Part shown: in pieces, positions 35,505 through 43,430 of the stretch
Numbering within the stretch: the first letter of the stretch is position 1
Layout of the letters: every line of letters starts with the position of its first letter
NCBI RefSeq assembly: GCF_900168205.1
Contig: NZ_FUZE01000006.1
Coordinates: forward strand, 124,001-188,000
DNA length: 64,000 bases
DNA from: Chryseobacterium balustinum
Lineage (GTDB): Bacteria; Bacteroidota; Bacteroidia; Flavobacteriales; Weeksellaceae
Direction: 5' to 3'
Program-made: the position numbers and the translations under genes
The notes under the pieces: generated by a model
Seen by the model: the letters and a program-made list of their open reading frames with translations, nothing else
Told to the model about the DNA's origin: nothing
The model's database searches: none

Positions 35505-35935
35505 TATTTCTCTAAATTTTTAATTCCTTTTTCTAGAAAGAATGACATTTTGGCTTTATAAATACATTTTTCTTCTCTATAAATTGTGATGTTTTTTGTC
35601 ATTGATGAAATTGTAATATCCTGTATTTTATTACCATTAAAAAAGTATTCAATTTTTTTATTAAAATGAGACAATAATGCTCTTTGTTTAATATAACTTT
35701 TTTTTGACTTTAATAATTCATCAAGTTTTTTTATTTGTATTTCTGTAAGTTTTTTGCTACTTAATAATATGACCCTTGTGCTTTCAATTTCATCATTCAC
35801 AGTAGAAGTTTCTCTATCTTGATATGAGAAGTTTTTGATAATCACACTGTCTATCTTTCCATTATAAATGTTCTTTAATTGTGCATGCATCAAAGTATTC
35901 AACAATATGACAAAAATTAAGAGTATTTTTTTCAT
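35504..35935 (-). CDS. Exported small protein, candidate immunity
   Basis: A signal peptide (MKKILLIFVILLNTLMHAQ) without a lipobox, then about 120 residues, Lys-rich and beta/alpha mixed, with IDSVIIKNFSYQDRE and ILLSSKKLTEIQIKKLDELL. No known family was recognised. It follows the caspase-like effector gene by three bases and precedes the DUF4280 gene with a one-base overlap. The most likely role is periplasmic immunity to the effector encoded directly upstream (35939-37018). This rests on position and export only. Confidence 0.6.
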   Translation of the reverse strand: MKKILLIFVILLNTLMHAQLKNIYNGKIDSVIIKNFSYQDRETSTVNDEIESTRVILLSSKKLTEIQIKKLDELLKSKKSYIKQRALLSHFNKKIEYFFNGNKIQDITISSMTKNITIYREEKCIYKAKMSFFLEKGIKNLEK

Positions 35936-35938
35936 TTT

Positions 35939-37018
35939 TTAACTGTTATAGATTGTTTCTAGTCTTTTAACTGTTGCCTCATCATAAACACCGTAATTTC
36001 CATTTTCAATTACAATGTCTAAATGTTTTTTATAAAATATAACATTCGCCATAGTGCTAGGCGCAATATGAAACGACGGGTCTATATTTGCGTAGGTTGC
36101 TGGTAATGCGGAGACAACTTTAATTCCAATATCTTTTGCAATTACTCCCGCATAAACACTTAAATAATTAAATATTAGTATTTTTTTTATTTCTAAAAAA
36201 GTCAATTTAATTGCATCAGTTACACTATGTGTAGTTCCTAATACATTATTAATTTGAGGTGTTAAATCAACAGGAGTCGAACCTTGAGGGTGATAAAAAA
36301 ATGTATTGGATGCAAAACTAAAAATAATAGAATCAGCAATTACTCGTGTTGCACTGTACTGTCTGTTATTTCTAAATTTAGAAAAAAGTGCATTTGTAGC
36401 AACAGGGAAACTACACCCCCATATTTTAATAAAACCAATATTTGTAAAGGCATTTTTAAAATTGGTTGAATCAATCGTACCAGAAGTTATATCAGATTTT
36501 CTCATATCACAATCACCAGTTCCGTTGTCTGTATTTACTAAAATTGGACCGTTCCAGTAGGCATGCGAAAAAATATGCACCTCGCTTAATGTGTTAGGTT
36601 CATCACTTCCTATTTCTTCTATTACTTTATAAATATCAGTTTTTGATATGATTTTTTTACTGGAATTAAGTCGATAGCCACCATTAATAAGTGCATAATC
36701 ACTATTAATTACTTTGTCAAAAGTTGTAACGCTTTTTTTAGGTGTGGAATTTGTGGAATATTCAGTTTTAGAGATTGTCCCATTTAGAATATTAACATCG
36801 TATATAATAAAATCATGTCCTTTCTCGCTCTGAATTATTTTTTTTATATAATCTTGGACATATTTATCAAAAGAACCTGAAAGTTTATAATTATTATGGT
36901 CATCAGGATAAAACAACCCTGAAACCAATATGTATTGTTTAATTGGAGCTACATTTAATTTTACGTGTTGAAAATTAGTGCTTCCATTTACTTTTCTTAC
37001 GGTTAAAGTTCCTGACAT
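35939..37018 (-). CDS. Candidate T6SS effector with GTLT N-terminus and caspase-like His/Cys motif
   Basis: The protein has 359 residues. The first 17, MSGTLTVRKVNGSTNFQ, match the start of the neighbouring effector at 37544 (11 of 17 identical) although the rest of the two proteins is unrelated. A probable toxin domain has the strand-His SEVHIFSHAYWNGPILVN (His152) and, about 50 residues later, FIKIWGCSFPV (Cys202). The spacing and the hydrophobic-H / GC pattern resemble clan CD cysteine peptidases and DUF4347. The C-terminal third contains hydrophobic segments (ILIFNYLSVYAGVIA) that might contact a membrane. No signal peptide, as expected for T6SS cargo. Catalysis is unproven. Confidence 0.65.
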   Translation of the reverse strand: MSGTLTVRKVNGSTNFQHVKLNVAPIKQYILVSGLFYPDDHNNYKLSGSFDKYVQDYIKKIIQSEKGHDFIIYDVNILNGTISKTEYSTNSTPKKSVTTFDKVINSDYALINGGYRLNSSKKIISKTDIYKVIEEIGSDEPNTLSEVHIFSHAYWNGPILVNTDNGTGDCDMRKSDITSGTIDSTNFKNAFTNIGFIKIWGCSFPVATNALFSKFRNNRQYSATRVIADSIIFSFASNTFFYHPQGSTPVDLTPQINNVLGTTHSVTDAIKLTFLEIKKILIFNYLSVYAGVIAKDIGIKVVSALPATYANIDPSFHIAPSTMANVIFYKKHLDIVIENGNYGVYDEATVKRLETIYNS

Positions 37019-37031
37019 ATTACAAAAATTA

Positions 37032-37547
37032 TTATAATTCTATACATTTTTTAACTTGCTCTTGCACTTTCTGACGATTTTTTTCGATATAATCCAGCAA
37101 AGCATCAGGGTATTTGCAATTTTCATTCATTACATCAAACTGCAATTTCAAACACGAAAACAAATATATTTTCTGATTTTCATATAGAAATATAAATGCT
37201 ATATCGCCTTTTTTAAGATTTGATGTTTTTTTAGTGCAAACTTTAACACCTATATCTTCATTATCAGAAATACTGCTTAACATAGCTTGTAATTTCTTTT
37301 TATTTTTTAAAATTTCATCATAATTAGAATCTTTAATAAGTTGATTTTTTTCTACATTCCATTTTAATATAATTCCATTGTTATATTTTATTACAATTAT
37401 ATCTTCATTTTTAATTTTATGTAATTTCCGAACAACCTTTTTAGTTTCAGGAGTGTTAATTTGTTTTTTGTTACATCCAAATAATATCAAAGGAAATAAA
37501 GCTAAAACAATTATAAGATTTTTGTATACATTCATAATTAACATCAT
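37032..37547 (-). CDS. Lipoprotein, candidate immunity to the HELLGH effector
   Basis: The first ATG overlaps the effector stop as ATGA. A second in-frame ATG at 37535 (MNVYKNLIIVLALF) is an equally good start. The signal ends in the lipobox LILFGC. The mature part of about 145 residues is Lys-rich with strands IIVIKYNNGIILKWNV and IAFIFLYENQKIYLF, plus several Cys (VKVCTKK, LFSCLK, NENCKYP, KKCIEL). It belongs to no family I recognise. Translational coupling to the upstream effector gene supports a toxin-immunity pair. Confidence 0.68.
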   Translation of the reverse strand: MMLIMNVYKNLIIVLALFPLILFGCNKKQINTPETKKVVRKLHKIKNEDIIVIKYNNGIILKWNVEKNQLIKDSNYDEILKNKKKLQAMLSSISDNEDIGVKVCTKKTSNLKKGDIAFIFLYENQKIYLFSCLKLQFDVMNENCKYPDALLDYIEKNRQKVQEQVKKCIEL

Positions 37548-38287
37548 TTTTGAAAATGAATAGGTATTTGATTTGCAGAAGCCTTACTTAATAAAACTTG
37601 TGTACCATGCCAAGAGCCATTTCTATAAAAATTATGATAGTTTCTTGCCCTCCAATATAAATTACTCATCCTAACTGCGTCTTCATGACGAAAAGTTGCA
37701 GAACCTATAACTCTTCCATAGCCATGTCCCAATAATTCATGTGCCAATAATTCCGCAGGAGTTGAATGTCTTGGATATTGAACGCCATTAGGCGCATATG
37801 TAAAATCACCAATATCGGCTTTGGAATCCATAACTACTACTGTTAATGTTCCTCCTAAATAACTTGTATTCACACCACCACCATAATTATTGTCTGCTTG
37901 TAGCCCCTTTGTTTTTGCAGGTAAACTTAATGCTGTAATTGAGCGATTATTTAGCGTTTCATAAGTCAAGGTCATGTCAACATAATGAGATGTACTTGAG
38001 TTAATTGCTAAATAATATGCATATGCTAATGACCTAATATCAGTATTGTGACCATTAATTACAGCTTCAAAATCAACTCTAGAAATGGGTTTAATTTTTA
38101 AGCGATTATCTTCCAACTCAAAAATTCTTTTTATGTCATTATGATTATAAAAAGAATTTTGAATTTCATTTAAAACCCGCTCACCAGAAACCCTACTCAC
38201 ACCAATAATTCCTCCTGTGACAACTTGAAGGCTGGATTGAAAAGTAGTATTTCCGTTTACATTCTTTATTGTTAATGTTCCAGGCAT
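37544..38287 (-). CDS. Candidate T6SS effector with GTLT N-terminus and HELLGH zinc motif
   Basis: The protein has 247 residues. It starts MPGTLTIKNVNGNTTFQ, which is shared with the effector at 35939-37018. The C-terminal domain carries AELLAHELLGHGYGRV (His183, Glu184, His188) followed by RHEDAVRMSNLYWRA (Glu202). HExxGH with a spaced Glu is the zinc site of dipeptidyl peptidase III (M49), but the protein is far shorter than that family (about 700 residues) and shows no other similarity. It is likely a zinc peptidase or amidase toxin. It lies 18 nt after vgrG and has no signal peptide, both normal for VgrG cargo. Confidence 0.7.
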   Translation of the reverse strand: MPGTLTIKNVNGNTTFQSSLQVVTGGIIGVSRVSGERVLNEIQNSFYNHNDIKRIFELEDNRLKIKPISRVDFEAVINGHNTDIRSLAYAYYLAINSSTSHYVDMTLTYETLNNRSITALSLPAKTKGLQADNNYGGGVNTSYLGGTLTVVVMDSKADIGDFTYAPNGVQYPRHSTPAELLAHELLGHGYGRVIGSATFRHEDAVRMSNLYWRARNYHNFYRNGSWHGTQVLLSKASANQIPIHFQK

Positions 38288-38305
38288 AGTGTTTTTCTTT
38301 AACTT

Positions 38306-40528
38306 TCAAATATTTTCTTCGGAAGAATTTTCTTTATTTGGTTTATCTATTTCTACTTTCTCTTTTAATTCAGCAAAGCCATCTTTATTTACTGTACCTG
38401 AGTAGGTTACCTCTTTCTTTTCATTATTATATTCATGCTCCACATCAACATCAATTGTTTCTCCTTCTTCATAATTACGTGTAAGTACTAATAAACTCAC
38501 TTTATCCCCAAAAAAAGCTGTATCTATATTTTCTTCCATCACATCATCCATCCACTGTACATTTACAATCTGCTTTTCTTTGTTGTACTCAAACTCTCCG
38601 TTCTGAGGGAGCTTATTCATCTGTGGAGCTTTGTATTCAATCTTATCTTTAGCAGTTAATAATGAGTTAGCCCCATACACATGCATTCTGTCTTTTGCTC
38701 CAAACTCTGTCTGTCCATCTGTATAACCAATAAACTTTTCTTTACCATAAAGGTCTAGATGTGCTTTTGCTGATATTTCAGTATTGGTTCCAGCATTGAT
38801 GATAGTTTTCTTCCCACTGTCTTGGCTAATCTCCTGCTTTGCAATAATCTTAATGTTCTGCCCAACATTGGTATCCATATTCTTTCCTGCTTTGGTTTCG
38901 ATATTCTCTTCAATATCAAATTTCAGGTTTTTGGATTTTATGGTAATAGTTTCAGGGGCTGTAATGTTAATATTGCTTCCTTCTGTATCAAACTTTAATT
39001 CGTTACCACTTTTATCAGTCAATAAAATACTTTCATCCTCTGTAAAGACCAATCTATGCCCACTTCTTGTCTGTAAAGATTTCACACGGTTATCCATACC
39101 ACCTCCCAATCCTATACCACCGTGAAACATTCCACCCATTGCAAAAGGAAAATCGGGATTGTGATATTCAAAACCTACCATCACTTGGTCTCCAATTTCT
39201 GGAACAGCTACAAATCCTCTGTTTTGAGTAATTGCTCCCGTTCCTCCTGCATCTGGACTCATCATTCGGATAAAATGAGTGGTATCATTTAACTGCCAAT
39301 CAAACTGCACCTGTATTCTTCCTTGGTTGAGTGGGTCTATATTTGATATCACAGTCGCAACTTGTGGCTCAGCTTTTGGGGTCATAAAGTCAGGTTTAGG
39401 CATGAAGCCTGTTCCTTCTGCTATAGCTTCAAAGCTTCCTGTATAATATCCTCTGGCATTTACTTCATGACTTACCTCGGTCATCATTAATTTTGTAAAG
39501 TAAGATGTTTCATTAGAATCAGGTTTTCTCATTTCAATATCGGCTACACAGCCAATATATAGGAAAGGAACAGTTGTATTTCCAGAAACAGTAAAAACCT
39601 CAACAGCTTTACTTCCTCTTGCACTTTTTTGGGAATCATCCACATCAAGAAACATATTTGCATTTACAGGGGTTGGAGTAAGTGAACGTGTTTTGAAGAT
39701 TGTATCATTCAATTCATAGGCTTTTGAGGATAAATCACCCAAATGCTTTATAGAGTTGTCTGAACCCAGTATTTTAGCATGATTACTACTGCTATATCCA
39801 AAATATTCAGGTTTTGTATGTACTGCTTTTAACTCTACTTGTACATCAGTAACATTGCTTCCATAAACCAGCTTTACAGGCTTTTCACTTGGAGGAAGTT
39901 TTCCGAAGTGCAATATCTCTCCATCATAATAAAATTGTTCTCCATAGGCTTCTGCTATACGTGAAAGATAGTTGTAGTGGGTTTCACAATATTGCGAACT
40001 GTAATTAATGTAGCTTTTATTTTGGGTTTCAATTCTGAAATTAAATTGAGTAGTACCTAACGTTTCTTTAATGATGTTATCTGCAATAATAGATGTATTA
40101 ACAGACTGATTACCTCCAAAACTTTGGGTATGTGGTGCAGAATCCATTAGGATTGTTGGACTTTGCCCCTTCAATACTATGTTTCCCAAGCTCATTTTTT
40201 CCTGACTGAATGCTACTTTGGTAACAATACCTACAAAAGTTCTTTCAGGACTTTCATTTTCAAGGTCTTTATATTTGAAAACAATAGTAATTCGTTTTCC
40301 TAAAAATTGTTGTGCCTGTTCAAGATTGTGGTTTTGGATTTCTCCCAATGAATCATGTGCAAGAATAAGCTCGAAACTATGATGTGTTTTTGCACTTTGC
40401 TGTAAACGAAAGTGTTTAAAATGACTGATAGATTTTCCATTCACCACAATATCAAGCTTAACCACACGGTTAATACCTGAAATATGGGTCTCCGAAATCT
40501 TCTCAGAATTAGAGTTTTTATTTTTCAT
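38306..40528 (-). CDS. vgrG: T6SS spike protein VgrG
   Basis: The protein has 740 residues. The gp27-like part covers about 20-380 (KLDIVVNGKSISHFKHF, TFVGIVTKVAF, YCETHYNYLSRIAEAYGEQFYY at about 180-201). The OB domain is about 390-470 (VISNIDPLNQGRIQVQFDW, AVPEIGDQVMVGFEY). The gp5-like beta-helix starts at GIGLGGG (471) with repeating NITAPETITI and KAGKNMDTNVGQN-type steps to about 635. A beta-rich C-terminal extension (about 645-740) begins VNVQWMDD and may bind cargo. It is complete, in contrast to the headless copy at 33425. It forms the tip of the puncturing device in subtype iii T6SS. Confidence 0.95.
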   Translation of the reverse strand: MKNKNSNSEKISETHISGINRVVKLDIVVNGKSISHFKHFRLQQSAKTHHSFELILAHDSLGEIQNHNLEQAQQFLGKRITIVFKYKDLENESPERTFVGIVTKVAFSQEKMSLGNIVLKGQSPTILMDSAPHTQSFGGNQSVNTSIIADNIIKETLGTTQFNFRIETQNKSYINYSSQYCETHYNYLSRIAEAYGEQFYYDGEILHFGKLPPSEKPVKLVYGSNVTDVQVELKAVHTKPEYFGYSSSNHAKILGSDNSIKHLGDLSSKAYELNDTIFKTRSLTPTPVNANMFLDVDDSQKSARGSKAVEVFTVSGNTTVPFLYIGCVADIEMRKPDSNETSYFTKLMMTEVSHEVNARGYYTGSFEAIAEGTGFMPKPDFMTPKAEPQVATVISNIDPLNQGRIQVQFDWQLNDTTHFIRMMSPDAGGTGAITQNRGFVAVPEIGDQVMVGFEYHNPDFPFAMGGMFHGGIGLGGGMDNRVKSLQTRSGHRLVFTEDESILLTDKSGNELKFDTEGSNINITAPETITIKSKNLKFDIEENIETKAGKNMDTNVGQNIKIIAKQEISQDSGKKTIINAGTNTEISAKAHLDLYGKEKFIGYTDGQTEFGAKDRMHVYGANSLLTAKDKIEYKAPQMNKLPQNGEFEYNKEKQIVNVQWMDDVMEENIDTAFFGDKVSLLVLTRNYEEGETIDVDVEHEYNNEKKEVTYSGTVNKDGFAELKEKVEIDKPNKENSSEENI

Positions 40529-40863
40529 GTTATGTTTTGTGTTTTAATTTGGTATAATAAGATTACTACTATTTCATCAATTAAAGAACTTTTTTTTGTT
40601 AAATTTTTAAAAGTGTAGTAAAACTACGATTCATCAAAAGCAAAAGTAATTAATCTATATTAACATTCTTGTTGTTTTGGGAATAGCACTTGTATCTTTA
40701 CTGTAGAGTTTTTTAGAAAGGGTTTGAAATTTGAAAGTCGATAAAATGTTGGAGTTTTTCCAAACAAAAAAATCGCAATCTACCATTAATAGGCTAATTA
40801 CGATTTTTAACGGCGAAACCAAAGGCTCCGCCGAATTTTAATTAAAAATATTAATATGAAGTG
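40529..40863. other. Intergenic region upstream of vgrG
   Basis: 335 nt. The first 235 bases before vgrG are AT-rich and should hold its promoter, but no exact TAnnTTTG was seen at a convincing position. Bases 40766-40833 contain two hairpins that end the GH30 transcript from the right (listed separately). No gene is seen. Confidence 0.5.
40766..40833 (-). terminator. Terminator pair of the beta-glucan operon
   Basis: On the minus strand an imperfect hairpin (CGGCG...CGCCG, 40811-40833) comes first. A stem of AAAAATCG-AAT with ATT-CGATTTTT (one mismatch) follows, ending in a T-run near 40766. They lie downstream of the GH30 stop. Confidence 0.75.
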
Positions 40864-42303
40864 TTATAAAATTACAGTCTGAATAGAATGTGCAGGTGCA
40901 GATAATTTTGCAGACATTCCTTCGATCCAAAGATTAGTATCGATGTCGTTATCAGAATCATTCATGATTACGGTGACCAACTGTCCGTTCTCATTCATGA
41001 AAGTTGTTGATGTTAAAGCTGCTCTGTTCGATGAAGTTCCGATTCTTTGAGCATTGGGCTTAATAAATTTTGAAACGTGACCTACGTAATAATATTCATA
41101 AGTATAATGAACTTCTCCAGTTTTTGTATCGGCTATAATCGGAGCAAAACAGAAATTCCCAACGTGATTTGGTCCGCCAGTTTCGTCTAAAAGAACGTTC
41201 CAATCTGTCCATAAAGCGGTTCCCTTATTGAAATCGTTGATCATATTTCTTCCATACAATTCACCTAAACTTACATCGTAAATTTTAGACATATCAAATT
41301 GCTCCTTACAACCTTCGGTAAATGCTAAAAATTTATCTGGAAAAGCTCTTTGAGTTTCTGATAAATTATCGAATAGCTGCGTTTTATTGTTCCATGTTTC
41401 GTACCAGTGGTAGCCGATTCCGTGTGCATATTTTGAAGTTTCAGGATCGCTCAAGGTTGTGGTTGCTCTTTGGTAAATCAAATCACGATTGTGATCCCAA
41501 ATCATTACTTTTTTATCTTTAAAACCATTTTTCCAAAGTGTTGGTCCTAGATTATTTTTAAGGAACTCCCCTTCCTCTTCAGCTGTATAGATACAAGATT
41601 CCCAAGTCTGGGTTGCCATAGGTTCGTTCTGAATCGTCAGTCCCCAAACATTGATTCCTTTTTTTTCGTATTCTTTGATGAATTTAATATAATAATCTGC
41701 CCAAGTCTGGTAAAAAGGGTTTTCTAATCTTCCTCCTTTCAGCATACTTTTATTAGATTTCATCCAAGCTGGTGGACTCCAAGGAGAAAAGTAAAAGGTA
41801 AAATCTTTCCCGATTGCTTTTTGAGCTTCTTTAATCATTGGGATTTTATACTTTTCATCGTGTGCAACATTGAATGATTTTAACGTTTTATCATTTTCTG
41901 TAACATAAGTATATGAATCGCTTGAAAAATCACACGAGTTCATGTTGGTACGCACAACCGTGTACCCCAAACCGTTTTTGCCATAATAAGCTTCAATAAT
42001 TTCTTTCTGCTTATTCTTTGGAAGTTTATAGAACGTTTCGGCAGAGGCATCAGTAATTGCACCTCCTATTCCAATTAATTTCTGATATTTAAAATCAGGA
42101 TCTACAAAAATGCAGGCATCCGTTTCTTTTGGCTGAGCCATTTTTTCAAATTCTACCATTCCTTTATCAACCATCTTTTCGTTGGTTTTAGAATTGGTGA
42201 AAATTACTTTTGCAGATTTTCCTGCATTTTTTTTCCAGTAGTTTTGTGCGTTTACATTCAAAGCCATTCCGACTACAAAACAACTTACAATTAGCTTTTT
42301 CAT
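40864..42303 (-). CDS. Glycoside hydrolase family 30 (secreted)
   Basis: A signal peptide (MKKLIVSCFVVGMALNVNA) is followed by a GH30 clan-A barrel of about 455 residues. FQKLIG-type opening YQKLIGIGGAITDASAETF, acid/base Glu in WGLTIQNEPMATQTWESC, and nucleophile Glu in LAFTEGCKEQF. FYFSPWSPPAWMKSN is the conserved barrel strand. The small side beta-domain at the C-terminus completes the fold. GH30 enzymes of Bacteroidetes PULs cleave beta-1,6-glucan or act as glucosylceramidase-like glucosidases. It is the last gene of the operon, with its terminator 31 nt beyond the stop. Confidence 0.93.
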   Translation of the reverse strand: MKKLIVSCFVVGMALNVNAQNYWKKNAGKSAKVIFTNSKTNEKMVDKGMVEFEKMAQPKETDACIFVDPDFKYQKLIGIGGAITDASAETFYKLPKNKQKEIIEAYYGKNGLGYTVVRTNMNSCDFSSDSYTYVTENDKTLKSFNVAHDEKYKIPMIKEAQKAIGKDFTFYFSPWSPPAWMKSNKSMLKGGRLENPFYQTWADYYIKFIKEYEKKGINVWGLTIQNEPMATQTWESCIYTAEEEGEFLKNNLGPTLWKNGFKDKKVMIWDHNRDLIYQRATTTLSDPETSKYAHGIGYHWYETWNNKTQLFDNLSETQRAFPDKFLAFTEGCKEQFDMSKIYDVSLGELYGRNMINDFNKGTALWTDWNVLLDETGGPNHVGNFCFAPIIADTKTGEVHYTYEYYYVGHVSKFIKPNAQRIGTSSNRAALTSTTFMNENGQLVTVIMNDSDNDIDTNLWIEGMSAKLSAPAHSIQTVIL

Positions 42304-42333
42304 TTATTTCTTCTTCTTTTTTATTTAAATTTA

Positions 42334-42364
42334 AACCACTCCGTCAAAAATTCTTTCGAATTTT
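42334..42364. repeat. Partial copy of the dispersed repeat found at 17845
   Basis: A 31-nt match to 17845-17875 with one difference. It lies between two glycosidase genes and covers part of the GH16 stop codon, so repeat DNA supplies that stop. Confidence 0.8.
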
Positions 42365-43178
42365 AGTTATGTTTATTTTCGTATACTCTTACATAATCAA
42401 TGTAATATTTCTGTGGGAAAATGGTGTCATCAATTCCTTCTTTTCCGCCCCAAAATCCACCCACAGCCAAATTTAAAATAATGAAATACGGCTGATCAAA
42501 AGGCCACGCTTCATACGTTTTTTCTTTATTTTCATAGGTGAAAAACTTTTGATTATCGATGTAAATATCGATTTTTTCAGGCGTCCAATCTGCTTTATAA
42601 ATATGAAATTTTTCGCTTGCATCTTTCACAAACAAAGTATCTGTTTTCTGTGTTCCGATGATGTGATTGTACTTTTTTGTGTGAACTGAAGCATGAATAT
42701 AGCCTTGATTAAAGCCTACATGTTCCATGATATCTAATTCACCATCATCCGGCCATTTTTTCATGTTTTCGCTCATCATCCAGATTGCAGGCCAGCTTCC
42801 GCGACCTTTCGGAAGCTTGGCACGAACTTCAACCGTTCCGTACTGAAAAGAAAATTTCCCTTTGGTTAAAAGCCTTGCGGAAGTATATTTATTTTTCTCC
42901 CAGTTTTCTTTTTTGGCTTCAATCACAAGATTTCCATTTTCAACTCTTGCATTTTCCAGGCGATTCTTAGTATAAAACTGAGCTTCATTATTTCCGTAAC
43001 CATCGCCTCCTACATCATAATTCCATTTTGTGGAATCGGGTAATCCTTTATAATTAAACTCGTCATTCCAAATTAGTTTTCTGCTTGAATCAATTTTGTT
43101 TGAAGCACAATTTAATGATGAAAAAATTAAAGTTCCTCCGATTAAAAAGTGAATGATATGTTGGAATTTTATGTTCAA
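42363..43178 (-). CDS. Glycoside hydrolase family 16 (laminarinase-like lipoprotein)
   Basis: The start is a TTG at 43178; a stop lies two codons upstream and no ATG occurs before the catalytic domain. The signal ends in SSLNC, an imperfect lipobox. The domain is a GH16 jelly roll: LIWNDEFNYKGLPDSTKWNY at the start, RGSWPAIWMMSENMKKWPDD, then the catalytic GELDIMEHVG (ExDxxE), and FDQPYFIILNLAVGGFWGG. It cleaves beta-1,3-glucan or mixed-linkage glucan internally, at the cell surface or in the periplasm. It is located between the GH3 and the last GH30 gene. Confidence 0.92.
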   Translation of the reverse strand: MNIKFQHIIHFLIGGTLIFSSLNCASNKIDSSRKLIWNDEFNYKGLPDSTKWNYDVGGDGYGNNEAQFYTKNRLENARVENGNLVIEAKKENWEKNKYTSARLLTKGKFSFQYGTVEVRAKLPKGRGSWPAIWMMSENMKKWPDDGELDIMEHVGFNQGYIHASVHTKKYNHIIGTQKTDTLFVKDASEKFHIYKADWTPEKIDIYIDNQKFFTYENKEKTYEAWPFDQPYFIILNLAVGGFWGGKEGIDDTIFPQKYYIDYVRVYENKHN

Positions 43179-43194
43179 AGTTTAATTAAGTTTA

Positions 43195-43352
43195 ATTTAT
43201 TTTCAAAGTTTGTCATTCTGACGAAGGAAGAATCTCTATTACAAATGAATAGATTCCACGCTCCACTTCGTTCTGCTCTGAATGACAAACTCGGATTTAT
43301 TTTCAAAGTTTGTCATGCTAAAATCATTTAGATTCTTTCAAGAATGACAAAT
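43195..43352. repeat. Complex repeat element with direct and inverted copies
   Basis: A 22-nt sequence at 43195-43216 recurs exactly at 43295-43316, 100 nt on. Inside, AGTTTGTCATTC (43207-43218) and GAATGACAAACT (43280-43291) are perfect inverted copies; a further GAATGACAAA lies near 43341-43351. The type TGTCATTCTGA...GAATGACA is a frequent Bacteroidetes intergenic repeat (general knowledge). Confidence 0.85.
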
Positions 43353-43430
43353 ATTACGTTTACTTAAAAACTCACGTTTTTTACCACCAAAAGCGGGGTT
43401 TATCCCGCTCTTAGTTTTGTAAATTACTAT

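Larger units (their letters stand above)
31540..40528 (-). other. T6SS (subtype iii) vgrG effector-immunity island
   Basis: Ten minus-strand genes, many overlapping or only a few bases apart: vgrG, two small effectors with a shared N-terminal motif, each followed by an exported protein, a DUF4280 PAAR-like gene, a VgrG-tail/metzincin gene, two paralogous lipoproteins, and a second DUF4280 gene. By eye it is more AT-rich than the flanking housekeeping genes. No core T6SS genes (sheath, tube, baseplate, ClpV) are in the window, so this is an accessory island. Confidence 0.8.

Noticed and set aside
37544..38287. Calling the HELLGH protein a dipeptidyl peptidase III
   Set aside because: Only the short motif agrees; the protein is about one third of the family length and has a T6SS-type N-terminus and context.
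31540..40528. A prophage instead of a T6SS island
   Set aside because: The spike, PAAR-like and toxin/immunity genes are present, but no capsid, terminase, tail-tube or integrase gene.
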